Assembly: GCA_019649035.1 (NCBI GenBank)
Contig: BMAT01008896.1
Span: 135,412 to 159,005 of the forward strand
DNA from: Elysia marginata
Taxonomy: Eukaryota > Mollusca > Gastropoda > Plakobranchidae
Direction: 5' to 3'
Length of the DNA: 23,594 bases
Part shown: positions 1-9,724 of the stretch, piece after piece
How the letters are laid out: the number at the start of each line of letters is the position of its first letter
How positions within the stretch are numbered: the first letter of the stretch is position 1
Notes under the pieces: generated by a model
The model's database searches: none
Told to the model about the DNA's origin: nothing
What the model saw: only the letters and a program-made list of their open reading frames with translations
Made by a program: the position numbers and the translations under genes

Positions 1-130
1 GCGCGTGGTTAGGCCTAGCCTACACAGGTCTACACTCATCTGCACTACTGCCTCCCCCTCTCTCAAACCCCCCGCCCCCCCTCCCAACCCGTATTGTAAC
101 GTTAGCCAGTGCTTGACTGTTACTTAAAGC
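1..130. repeat. C-rich low-complexity tract
   Basis: Bases 50-92 are nearly all pyrimidine, with CCCCCCGCCCCCC-like runs, after a TAGGCCTA palindrome. No coding frame or RNA fold is evident. Confidence 0.6.
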
Positions 131-199
131 TTGGGACGGGGACCATTTGGAACGTTCTCAGTATTGCGAGGGAAGAAATTCTGTCTTTTACTATATCGT

Positions 200-366
200 T
201 TATGGGCATTGTAAACTTCGATTTATGAGAATCGAATTGTTATGACTTCGAATTATGAGTTCGAATCTAACAAAAGCAAAGAAGGAAAAAAAACCTCGAA
301 TCCTGACATCTTCGGCTTATGAGAAATTCGAATTATAAGACTTCGGCTTTTGAGGTCTCCACTGTA
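200..366. repeat. TTCGAA-rich repeat ending in a pogo/mariner-like terminus
   Basis: Short units of the type TTCGAATTATGAG / TTCGGCTTATGAG recur at least five times, some inverted. The block stops at ...CTCCACTG-TA (364-366), whose reverse complement TACAGTGGAGACCTC resembles the TA-flanked ends of Tc1/mariner-pogo elements. No matching opposite end was found, so this is probably one end of a decayed DNA transposon. Confidence 0.45.
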
Positions 367-1117
367 TACACACTGTGTGTATGTGTTTGCCAAATGCCAT
401 TGCATTGAATTCTGAAACCTACCTAAATGGATCTGCATTCCATCAACTCACTGAGATGCACAGGGGTTGTCTGTCTAGTAATTGTATATACACATATATA
501 TAGCACGGGGCTGTTTTTGGCGCATGATGTATGGGATGGGGTAGCACTTTTAAAGTCATTTTTATTATTGCAATGCCTTTTTTCTAACAGACATGATAAT
601 TCAGGCGTGTGCAAAAAAGATTAAATTAGGAATTCTTAGATTTTCAATGTCAGGTAAGAGCTAGTTAATGAAAAAAAAATTTTGATTGACTGGTCTATTT
701 TTGGCACTTGACTTACAAGGAAGGTTAAAATAAATGCCTCAGTTAAAAGGAGCTTATGTCCTGTGCTGTATGAGAGAAAGGCACCAGCTGTGTTTAGCAG
801 TGAAATAGAGATGCAGATTTTAGCTAGCCAGCCAAAGCAGTGAAAGCAAGCTGGCTCTGGCACAGTCCCAGTCAACAAGAGAGTCGACTGAGAGTAATCA
901 GACACACATAGCAATAAAAAGTGAGAGGGGTTTCATAGAGGTGGGGCTAGAATAGAGAGTAGTAGAAAAACGTAAAGAGGAAGAAGAAGTGATGTTATGT
1001 AGGTGGGGTGAGTGGGTTTGAGGGGGAGACAAAGGCAAAATCAGAAGGTAAGAAAATAACCTTCATGAATGAAAAGACAATCTGATATAGAAAATGGATA
1101 CAATGTATGGTAGAGAA
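367..1117. other. No recognisable gene
   Basis: AT-rich sequence with scattered short open frames that show no motif. Short GT/TATA-rich stretches lie near 367-390 and 483-502. Confidence 0.5.
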
Positions 1118-1330
1118 AAAGAAAAGAATTGTGAACCCAATGGTAAGCACGTCGGACTCGAGATCTGGAGGTCGCAGGTTTGATTCCCACCCATGCCATG
1201 TATCAATTGCCTTGGGAGAGCAATTTACCCTAACTTTCTCCAGTCCACCCACCTGTAAAATGGGTACTCAGCTACAGACAGCTCTTAAATTTGTGATATG
1301 CACCTACAACAACATGCATATGGGTTAAAA
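1118..1330 (+). mobile_element. tRNA-derived SINE, copy 1 (degenerate A box)
   Basis: tRNA-like head GGTAAGCACGTCGGACTCG (from 1142) and B box GGTTTGATTCC (1177-1187), followed by a body with CAGTCCACCCACCTGTAAAA (1241-1260). The same head and body occur at 22.8-23.07 kb. The A box region is worn compared with that copy. The 3' boundary is approximate. Confidence 0.75.
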
Positions 1331-1504
1331 AGTGGCCTTCACATATACTGGTCTGCTGAAGCATTAGTGGCGCTTCTCGGTGGCGACATAGTTACGCTGA
1401 GTAACGAAACAAAATTTCCCAAAAGCATAGCATTTTAAAATTTTAAAAAATTTGTTTCTTACGTTTTACTTAAACCCACAGCATTTGGAACATTTTACAA
1501 GTGA

Positions 1505-1684
1505 TACAGTGGAACTCCTCAATTAAGATCTCCTCAACAAAGACCAACCCTGTCATGTGACTTTAAATTTGAAGACATTCTCTTGTATGGGTATAGCAAT
1601 TTAACCCCTAGACTAAACCCCCCCTCTTATGAGACCTGTTTTTACCAACAATTTCCCAGGTCTTCATCGAGGGGTTCCATTGTA
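1505..1684. mobile_element. 176-bp MITE with pogo/Tigger-like ends
   Basis: Element 1507-1682 is flanked by TA on both sides (1505-1506, 1683-1684). Left end CAGTGGAACTCCTCAATTAA; right end read inverted CAATGGAACCCCTCGATGAA; 18 of the first 22 bases match. It is too short to encode a transposase. The TA duplication and the CAGTGGAAC ends point to the Tc1/mariner-pogo superfamily. Confidence 0.78.
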
Positions 1685-2376
1685 ATAATAATCATATAAC
1701 AAGTATAATAGTAATTCTTAACAACTACAATAATGATATCAATATTAATGAAAATTACAATAACATGCATCAATGGGCTCAGTCAATTAGAATACTTGGT
1801 TTCAGATTAGCACAAAAACCACAGTTTGTCTATTTTATCCTATGCACAACATTTTTTTTTTGTCGTGAACAGGTCAGACTTATCCTAGGGATTGAAATGT
1901 GTGCCTCATGACTTGTTTAATAACGTTTTGGCATTTTTAACTGCAGGTTAAATTAGGAATGGCAGTAAGTAAGTGAAAAAAGACAACAGTAGCCCAATTT
2001 TTTAGGAGTGTTTAACAGCTGATTTTGTAAAGATTTTATGTTAGCTCAAAATCTTTTCAAGATTTTAATGAAACATTTGATAATGAAAGTTTGAATACCC
2101 CTTCCTTCTTCAAACGCATATTGTCCCCAATTCATATGACAAAAAGGTCCTGGGCTGTTTGATTTAAAAGCCAATTAAACACAGAAAATGACAAATACAA
2201 ACCTGAGCATAAACGGTTACAACCAACAACCTTTTTTGAATATGTTGCAGCTCCAGAATAAAGCTGCCATCATTTACATTCTTCTGTATTGGTCAAGCTG
2301 TTTCGTTCTCTGTAAATTCCTGCAAGCTTAAGAATCTGTGGGAAGAATTCGTTTTGTACCCTTTAAACTTCTGCAG
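1685..2376. other. Presumed intron of the hydrolase-like gene
   Basis: AT-rich, with a T run at 1852-1861. I looked for the missing family exons (DxDxxxDD and the following Asn-bearing segment) in 1-2376 on the plus strand and saw none, so they are likely beyond the left edge. Confidence 0.5.
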
Positions 2377-2530
2377 GTGCATGTCTGTCGAGGAGCAGAG
2401 AAGTCTCTCCTGGGTCAGCTCGGTAAATCAGAGAACCTCCCCGGAATCGCTTGGACCAGAAAAGTGGAGGGCAACATTCAGGCAGAGCATTCAGTTTCCT
2501 ACCTCATCCGCTGTGTGAATGAGAACCCAG
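2377..2530 (+). CDS. Hydrolase-like gene, first visible coding exon
   Basis: Acceptor cttctgcag before 2377 and donor gtaggc at 2531. Starts in phase 0 (VHVCRGAEK) and ends after one base of the Gly codon in NENPG. The reading frame also stays open upstream to 2338, but family alignment begins at VHVCRG, so the acceptor is preferred over an ATG-like start. Confidence 0.88.
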
Positions 2531-5500
2531 GTAGGCTTTATCCAGGTGTCTTGCATCCAGCCCAAAAGAGTAGGGTGTCGCATTTTTTACCCTACAAGGT
2601 GTTGATATTTTGAAAAAAGCTTGCACTTTTTAGATTCCAAACTTAAAAAATTGATTCATAGCATCATAATTTTGTGAAAAGGCATAAAAACCATTGTTGC
2701 TGCACTTCAAGTTCCTATATTTATGATGTGTGAAAACTTGATTTTCATTCTTTGTTGACAGGTGAAATTTCTCTTATTTGTCTTGGCCCTCTCACCAATC
2801 TTGCATTGGCTCTTCGATTGGATCCTCTTGTTGTGACAAACTTGCGAGAGCTGATTATTGTAGGGGGCAATATTGAAGGTAAGTTCTAAAGTCTTTTTTC
2901 AAGAAGTTTTTTTCCTCCCTTAATGACACATGTCTTGCAATCAGTACTAATGTAGGAAATTTTTAATTTGAATCTCCTTAAAGGCAATTTTTTCCTCTTT
3001 TTCTCTATATTTGTATAATCAAAGGAAGTTCTATAATCCTTCTGTAAAATTTGCAGCATTTGGTTCATTTGGACAGGTTGGGGGACATATCGTTACACTG
3101 GTGTATCTCAGCAACTGTAGTTTTGAGAGATGTTAACAAAACAATCGAATGCCTTCTTTGTTGTGTATAAATGAGGTGTATAGAACTCTTAAAACTTAAA
3201 TTTTGGCTCAGCTTATTTTTAGAGTTTTAAATAGAAATGATCATATAATTAAAAAAACTAATTTTGATGGGTCGCTGTCATTTTGGTCTATTTCTGAGAT
3301 AGACCATTATGTTAGCAGCTTGGCGATAGGTGCTTCTAAAAATTTGTGTTACAAATGTATTCAGAATTATGCTCATGAGTTTAACTGAAGGTTTTTTACA
3401 CTAGAAGCATCTTGGGCCAAAATATTGGCCCTTTGAACCGAAAATTTTTTTTAGAACTAATACTTTGGAAAATAATAATGCAGAAGATTAGTAATAATAT
3501 GTGATGCTTATAATACTGCTGCTTGAGAGTAAAACATCTATTTTATCACTTCTTATAAATTGTGTTCTTTTATTGTTTTGCAGGCCAAGGTGATGTTTCA
3601 TTGTGCTCAGAGCAAAATTTCTTATTTGATCCTGAGGCTGCTCATATGGTGCTACAGGAAGTACAGAATGCTTTTGTTTTACCGTATGAGGTCAGCCAGA
3701 GACACAAAATTCCTTTTGTAAGTTCTGAAAGCAAGAAGTGTACGGAAATATTTGAAGCGGCAGAATATGTGAGGCAGCATGGGCAACATTTGATCGTACA
3801 TGATGAAATACATTTTAAACTTTCAATATACACCAAGAAATTTTTCGTATAATTTTGACCCTGAAAAATGACTCGAATCTTGCAATCAAGGAGTTGGTAT
3901 TTTGAACAATTCATTTTTTTTTTGAGCTTTCAAAGATAAAAAATTGTGTGAAATCACAATGAATTAAATATTTTATGTGGAAAGATATTAGAACTGACTG
4001 TTGATTTCAAATGTATGAAAAAGAAGAAAAAAATAGACTTTCTAAGGTGTTTTTAAGTCACAGTATTCAACATTCACCTTATTTGGTCTGGTTGAAAGAC
4101 ACATGGTAAGCATTTCTAACTGTAGTGTAGTTTATTCTAAGAAAAAAGATGACCACACTGTATGTGGCAACTCCTTTCCTTTATCTCATTTGCTTTGCTG
4201 TTTAAAATTAAAATCTGAATATTTTACAGCAATGAGTGTTTAAATACTTTACAGAAAAACACAAACATGTTCACTTGATGCTTGCAAATAAAGAGTTGAG
4301 ATTTTGAAACATAGGAAAATCCATTTTGCACTTATGTTGCTGTGTATTCTAAAAAGTTTGCAAAATAAATAGAACAAATTAAAAATGTGAGCGGATTAAA
4401 AAAAGTTTTTTTCTTAGGTACTGGTGGTTACTACTAACTATTGTTTGTTTGTATTCTTTGGTTTTGCTGCTGATGACTTGATTATGCTTGACTACTCTTA
4501 TCCAGTCACTCTAGTATTAAAACGAATTTGATCCATAAGGCACACACAAATTTTGAAGAGGATTGAGGAGCACATTAGGTGACTGTTCCAATGTCTCAAC
4601 TTTAAATTGTTAGAGTGGTTTCAAAATCATACACTTTATAAACAACCAGGTCTATTACATGTAGAAAAGTATAGAAGCATTATGTGCTAATATGATGCAA
4701 TTAAAGGAATTTATGGTATTTACAGCCCAGTCAAAGGCTATCATTTACCTAGGATAAAAACATAGTACAATATGCATCAGAAACCATTATCAAATTGATA
4801 TGATCGAAACAACAATAAGCAACCATCCCCCATTCTTCAACATTCGTTCATGTTGCCAAACCATTTTTATCTCAGAACAATAGCACAATCATATGAATGT
4901 GCAATGAACGTTTTACTCTACAAAATTTGCTCATGCCTTTATCTCTCTTCACCGAGCACAATAGCTCAAACTTCAATAACCCTAGTAGTAGTATCGTATG
5001 GCTATAGCTCCAGATTATATTTGTTGGTCCAGGCTACCAGGTCTTCATGAGCATTATGGACTGTTTCATATCTACCACCTAGTTTCATACTAGGCAATTA
5101 AAAACAATGTGACCTGTTGTTTCAGGAGTCTTGCTACATCATTGGCACATTGGAGAGCCTTTCAGTTTCCACTTATGCATCATATAAGCAGTCTTTGCAT
5201 GTCTTGTCCGAAGTAAGAGTAACTCAAATTGGGACTTTAAGCCTTACTCCGGTTCTAGCCTTTGCATCATTAAAACACATGCATTTTGACTTTTCACCAA
5301 TGCACAAATCAGCCAATGAAGCATGGAGTTATAAAAGCAGCTCCTCCCCCATACCTATATGTTGGTGTAACCAATATAAGGAATAAGATAAACCACAGAA
5401 TGACCTAATGCAAGATATCCTTTTAATTTTACTGCCAACACATTAAAAGAAATCGTATGGAATCTGTGAGGATTTCCATCAAATGTAACCACAAAAAATC

Positions 5501-6288
5501 TTAAGGTGCGTCACAATTAATTTTATTAGACATGTCATATTTCTTTTAGTTTCAACTTTTATCATGATGTGGTTGCCAATCTCTTACTAATCTATAACTA
5601 AACTGATACATGTAACACTGCTTGAGGATCAGAGCAGATAAACTCTCAAAGTTGTACTTTTTAGTTTTTACAATTGTTGTGATTGAAGATAACATAATGC
5701 GATAGCTTGGTTACTCACACAAAACTTAGCAAAACAGTAAAATTCACTAACCTGAATATACAACTCCCATCTCCTTGCTCTCCATTGTAATTTGAAAAGT
5801 ATCACAATTCTATGCAACTTCTTAAGACATTTTTCCTTTTGTATTGTCTGCAGAAACCTTTCATAACTTGGCTCAATGCTGGATCAGACATCTCCAACTT
5901 TCTCATTGAATCAGTCACTCAAGAGGAACTCCAGCAGCAAGCTAAAACAGGAGTGACCTCACCAGAACTTTTTGCCGTCGCCATCGTGATCGATGCCAGC
6001 ATCCTGCTTGAGAAAGAGAAGCTCTATGCAACTGTGGAGTTGACAGGACATTATTCAAGAGGCCTCATGATACTTGATAAGAGGAATCAACTTGGCAAGG
6101 AAGCCAACATCTTTGTTTTAAAAAATTTAGACCTTGGCAAAACACAAGCTCTGTTTGGAGCTCTGTTTGTGTCTCGGACAGTTTCTGTCAACCCTCAGCA
6201 ACCCATAGTGTGTCTAGCAGGCAACAGCAGCGGCTCTAAGGAACATACACCTATATTGTTTAAAGAGGCCAAAGTGACAATATTATGA
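2377..6288 (+). CDS. Nucleoside hydrolase-like protein (inosine-uridine preferring family), 3' part, four exons
   Basis: Join 2377-2530, 2762-2878, 3584-3717, 5854-6288; all introns are GT-AG and the phases fit, giving 279 residues and stop TGA at 6286. Family enzymes cleave the N-glycosidic bond of ribonucleosides for purine/pyrimidine salvage. Seen: RGAEKSLLG (residues 5-13, the 'VYRGaekpL' segment), EHSVSYLIRCVNENPGE (37-53), LGPLTNLALALRLDP (59-73, the Thr loop that binds calcium in the family), IVGGN (84-88), SEQNFLFDPEAA (99-110, matching the AEFNxxxDPEAA ribose-binding segment), and RGLMILD in the C-terminal part. Full family members are about 310-350 residues, so about 60-70 N-terminal residues with the DxDxxxDD site are missing, probably upstream of base 1. 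Odd: the usual HGxDGxG segment after RGAEK is absent and the late metal-ligand Asp appears as Glu (SPELFAVA, 171-178). Family assignment is firm; activity is uncertain. Confidence 0.9.
2762..2878 (+). CDS. Hydrolase-like gene, second visible coding exon
   Basis: Acceptor ttgacag before 2762, donor gtaagt at 2879. Encodes the LGPLTNLALALRLDP core, the most conserved part of the visible protein, and ends one base into the Gly codon of NIEG. Intron 1 is only 231 bp. Confidence 0.92.
2879..3583 (+). other. Intron 2 of the hydrolase-like gene
   Basis: 705 bp between gtaagt and the tgcag acceptor. Holds a 61-codon open frame at 3203-3388 without a recognisable motif, treated as chance. Confidence 0.8.
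3584..3717 (+). CDS. Hydrolase-like gene, third visible coding exon
   Basis: Acceptor attgttttgcag before 3584, strong donor gtaagt at 3718. Encodes GQGDVSLCSEQNFLFDPEAA and on to RHKIPF, ending in phase 0. Translation stays open past the donor to 3852 (see findings). Confidence 0.9.
3718..5853 (+). other. Intron 3 of the hydrolase-like gene
   Basis: 2136 bp from gtaagt to the tctgcag acceptor. It carries an antisense LINE remnant (about 4800-5400); the rest (3853-4790, 5400-5853) is AT-rich with nothing recognised. Confidence 0.8.
4800..5400 (-). mobile_element. Decayed non-LTR retrotransposon, RNase H and C-terminal zinc-knuckle part
   Basis: Minus-strand translation, broken by several stops, gives WLHQHIGMGEE...LADL (about 5370-5300), like the W-P-x-H-x-G...NexAD core of LINE RNase H domains. 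It is followed by RTRHAKTAYMMHKWKLKGS and a PMCxxC...ETTGHIVFNC segment (about 5210-5108), like the C-terminal C-x2-C...H-x4-C found after RNase H in I/Jockey-type elements. Copy is inactive. Both ends are approximate; the clade is not resolved. Confidence 0.6.
5854..6288 (+). CDS. Hydrolase-like gene, terminal coding exon
   Basis: Acceptor gtattgtctgcag before 5854 in phase 0; KPFITWLNAG joins RHKIPF as expected for animal family members, which have an LPW...W segment here. Encodes 144 residues including SPELFAVAIVID and HYSRGLMILD. TGA stop at 6286-6288. Confidence 0.9.
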   Translation, partial: KPFITWLNAGSDISNFLIESVTQEELQQQAKTGVTSPELFAVAIVIDASILLEKEKLYATVELTGHYSRGLMILDKRNQLGKEANIFVLKNLDLGKTQALFGALFVSRTVSVNPQQPIVCLAGNSSGSKEHTPILFKEAKVTIL

Positions 6289-6302
6289 CACATGATATTA
6301 AA

Positions 6303-6538
6303 AATAAAACTGCTAAAAAAGGAAGTGAGCTTGGTTTTACGCTTTTTTAATGTTGATTTCAAACTGTAATCATTCTTTGTAAATGCACATTGTGATTTTG
6401 TAAGTAGATGCTGTTGATGTTTTAAACCAAATGTTTTCTTTCCTTACGGTACTGACCAGGGTATTTTATAACTAACACACAAAACACTTTTTTATCTCAA
6501 ACTTCAGTGGAAATAAAGTGTATTGAGTTTTTAATAAA
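6303..6538 (+). promoter_or_regulatory. 3' UTR with polyadenylation signals of the hydrolase-like gene
   Basis: AATAAA occurs at 6303-6308, only 15 bp past the stop, and again at 6512-6517 and 6533-6538. The distal pair gives a UTR of about 250 bp. Which is used cannot be told from sequence. Confidence 0.5.
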
Positions 6539-6694
6539 CGTTTTCAGTTTTCAAATGCTGGCAAGCCTGTGACAGTTCTAGGTGGTGTGGTGCGTCAGGA
6601 GTGATTGCAGAGCAGACTCTGGAGCTACATAAAATAGTTCACAATTGAATTTATGTCTCGCACTCTTGCTTAAACACTATTTTGCCAGATAGCA

Positions 6695-6802
6695 ACATTT
6701 AGAGCACAAAACTTGTTTGGTTGTGAATGATGCTGTCATGGCTAGGCGACATTTAGAGCACAAAACGTGTTTGGTTGTGAATGATGCTGTCATGGCTATG
6801 AA
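6695..6802. repeat. 54-bp tandem duplication
   Basis: Copies 6695-6748 and 6749-6802, starting ACATTTAGAGCACAAAAC. They differ by one base over the first 50 positions and diverge in the last four. Lies about 160 bp past the last poly(A) signal of the hydrolase-like gene. Being a multiple of three it keeps a minus-strand frame open, but there is no sign that this is coding. Confidence 0.9.
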
Positions 6803-7094
6803 CATCTTATTGTGTAAGTCAGAAAAAAAAACATTGAGCTTGAATTGTGTCTTCTCAAAAAAGGGATGTCTAACTCCTGACTGATTCACCCTGGATAAGA
6901 GAAAAGCGATTGAAAAAAACACCATGAAACTTAAAGTTGCATATTTACATGTACCATGAAAGCTTTAGTAAAGTTTTGACCCTTCTGTAGAAATTGTTAA
7001 TATCTCAGCTCCAGTATCAGCACACATCAACTTATTTTATGGGACAGCCACACATTTTCTTGTTTTCTCATTATTGTTTGAGGTGAAAACCAGG
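6803..7094. other. No recognisable gene
   Basis: AT-rich spacer between the 54-bp duplication and the LINE remnant; nothing recognised. Confidence 0.5.
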
Positions 7095-7930
7095 ATTCAA
7101 TTCAATTCAATTTCTTTATTGTCCATATTGGCACATTGTACTGGTTACAGAGCAATTTACAACAAGTATAATCAATTAAAGTCTCTCTCTCTCTCTCTCT
7201 CTCTCTACATTCCTCACACTAACTTCCCAATTTCTTTCCCTTCCAACACACTATTTAAAATAACAGAAACAAGGCATTTGAAAAGGATTTCATAATGTTT
7301 CACAAAAGCTTTACAGCAGATGGCGTAAAATGATTTCCTATAATGTTCAGTTCTGCACTTCAAAAGAATAGGCCTAGCTGATCTTATGGATAGTTTCACT
7401 TGTTTGGAAAGAGGGTGGGATGGGTCATTCTTTATGGATATGATTTTTTTCTGACAATTTACAATACATAACATGTTAAAATCCTGGAAAGGAACTATTG
7501 ATCATGTATAAGTTTGTTGGCTCTCTTGATGGCCTGGTCGATTTTCCGTTGTTTATTTTCATGTATATTTCCTCCCCAACAAGTAATAGAATTTTAGAAA
7601 TAAAAAATAAAAATACTAACACTTTCCACGACTGCTTTATAAAACAAATGCAGAAGGCTGTTGTCAACATTAAATTGTTTCAATTTGCGAAGGAAGTGCA
7701 ATCATGTATTGATATTTTTAATAAGGTTTGTAGCATTTATGTCCCAACTGAGCTGATCATCCATAGTTGTTCCCAGATATTTATAAGCATGAACAATTTC
7801 AACAGTTTCATTTTTTATACACAAATAAATCAAAGGATCCTTCACTTTCCTAAAAATCAATCACAAGCTCTTTCGTTTTAGCTATGGCACATAAATGATA
7901 AAAAAAGACATTTGAACTAAAATTGAATGT
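7095..7930 (-). mobile_element. 5'-truncated, decayed LINE of CR1/L2/Rex1 type
   Basis: On the minus strand the pieces, in order, are: KTKELVIDF (near 7880-7853), YKYLGTTMDDQLSW, FLRKL, CWGGN with IDQAIKRANKLI, then NDPSHPL (near 7420) and a KCRTEHYRKSF tail, ending in AATAAAGAAATTGAATTGAA at 7095-7120. These are the usual landmarks of the end of the reverse transcriptase ORF and the 3' tail in CR1/L2/Rex1-like LINEs. At least one frameshift and two or more stops break it. A (CT)n run (about 7180-7206) lies in its 3' UTR. The 5' limit is approximate. Open frames on the plus strand here are its shadow. Confidence 0.78.
7180..7206. repeat. (CT)n microsatellite
   Basis: About 12 CT units in the 3' UTR region of the LINE remnant. 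Confidence 0.9.
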
Positions 7931-9724
7931 TATTCATTATTGTCGATATTGTGTTTGCTGGTACTCAAAACTCGATTGCAACATCTTTGTTTTCTTCTTC
8001 TTTAAGCTTCAGTGATATTGACTTTCTGCCTGCCATTTAAAACTAGTAGAAACGCTAAGCTTGGGGTTGGTATTGACTCGGTAGACTATTAGTATTACTG
8101 GGTAAACCATCAATGATTTTCAATAGGCCTGCTCCATCCGTTTCCAACCAAGTATACAATTAACGTCTGTAGACCTGTTCCTGGCTGTAGTCTTCATGTA
8201 CTGTCACAGCTGTAGACCTGTTTATCAATGACTGTATCGCTTTCAGTGATTCATAACTAGATTTAGACTATTGGCTGATATGTGGGGTGGGTTGGTGTCA
8301 AGATATAATTTGTCCACCAGGTAAAAAAGTGTTCACTAGGCATCTTTTAATGGCAGTAGTCGAGCTCTTTGTTTACACAACTTGTTTTCATTATATCCAG
8401 GTTAGCTTGCTGGCATCGACAATCAGAATTAGACCTGTCATTCTTTGTCTTGTGGCTAGCTATCTTTGTTGTGAACACAAGAGAGAGAGAGAGCAGGTGA
8501 GACAAGGAGGATGGAATCACCTTGGGGTTTGTTTGTCGGTACTGAGTATTAATGAGACTACATGTAATCTACCTTCAGCTCTTTGTTGACTTTATCATGT
8601 CACACAACGCGTTATGCAAACAAACAACACCTGTTTAACTGTCATTACTGTTGATTGCCCGCAGGTCTACAGCATTACTTGATCTGCAAGTAGGTGAAAA
8701 ATCCCATTTTTTTTCCCTTTGCTCTGGCTTTGTCCACTATCAACTGATGAGGAAGTGACTATATTTTTGTTATATGAAGGGGAGGTGCCTAGAAAAAAGA
8801 TCAAAATGGTTAAAAACCAAGTAAGGAGAGATCGTCTTAAGTGGAGTTGCCTGCATGTATTTTTCTAAAGTGCGTTCAGCATTGGAAGACTATAATCATC
8901 TTTTTTTTTTTGTATTAACAGCAGTCTAACCTTCCAAGCAGATCACATCTATTGGCCACCACTAGTATACGACGCCATTGCATTTTTTCTATGTTATGGT
9001 GTGCTGTATAGTGACACCTCACTAACTCGACCGCAGGTAGCTTTTAATCTCACAATATTCTTTGCAATCTCTTTTAAAAAACTCTGCAATCCAACCACTC
9101 TTGGTCTGAGAACCAATAACTATTAGCCTGTAGTCTAGTACTCTGACATGCCCCACACCTCTCTACTCCATCTTTGTTTTGTTTATATGTGATTGTGAAT
9201 AAGTAAACCTATAAATAATACAACCTGCAACAACCAGATTGATAGCCACCGTGAAACTAACAGGTGGTGACAAGGCAAAATGTAAATACATGTAATAGGC
9301 CAGGTACCCCATATGGCCCATCAAAATCCCCCCACCCCATACCTGTCTATTTTACAAAATTGTCGCTCAAATACTTTAAACTAGCTGACTGTCGTTGAAG
9401 AGGAAATATTGAAAACAACAGAAATCAATCGCATTCTTAAAGAAGGCCTGACCTCAGAGGCCCAAACACAAATTGATGCAAGCTGTTGTTTTCAGAACAG
9501 CTTTCTAATGGGCCTGTGGGCAGGATTGATCTTCTATGGTTGCTTTGGCCAGGTTTGACTAATTTTTATTAGTATCTCAAATGAAACACTGTGATAAAAA
9601 AGGGTATGTTCAATTCAGGAGAGCTTTTCCTGAGTGATTAAAAAAAATGTAAGGGTGAGGCTAAACTTTGATAAAACAAGACTGAGCAGGAACAATATTA
9701 AATATTACATAGATCTATATTGTA
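7931..9724. other. No recognisable gene
   Basis: AT-rich. The longest plus frame (8287-8589) has no family motif. A transposon-end-like TATAGTGACACCTCACTAAC at 9007-9026 is noted under findings. Confidence 0.5.

Noticed and set aside
1107..1328. 73-codon open frame and its minus-strand partner (995-1252)
   Set aside because: Both run through a SINE; the protein-like stretches come from the tRNA-like head.
3203..3388. 61-codon frame in intron 2
   Set aside because: No acceptor and donor that fit the gene phase, and the flanking exons already join to give an unbroken family match.
6677..6925. Minus-strand frame with an 18-residue repeat
   Set aside because: The repeat is a direct result of the 54-bp DNA duplication; no other sign of coding.
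7498..7881. 127-codon plus-strand open frame
   Set aside because: It is the antisense shadow of the LINE reverse transcriptase remnant, which has the recognisable motifs on the minus strand.
8287..8589. 100-codon plus-strand open frame with hydrophobic stretches
   Set aside because: No family motif, no convincing splice context, and includes a GA-repeat; treated as chance.
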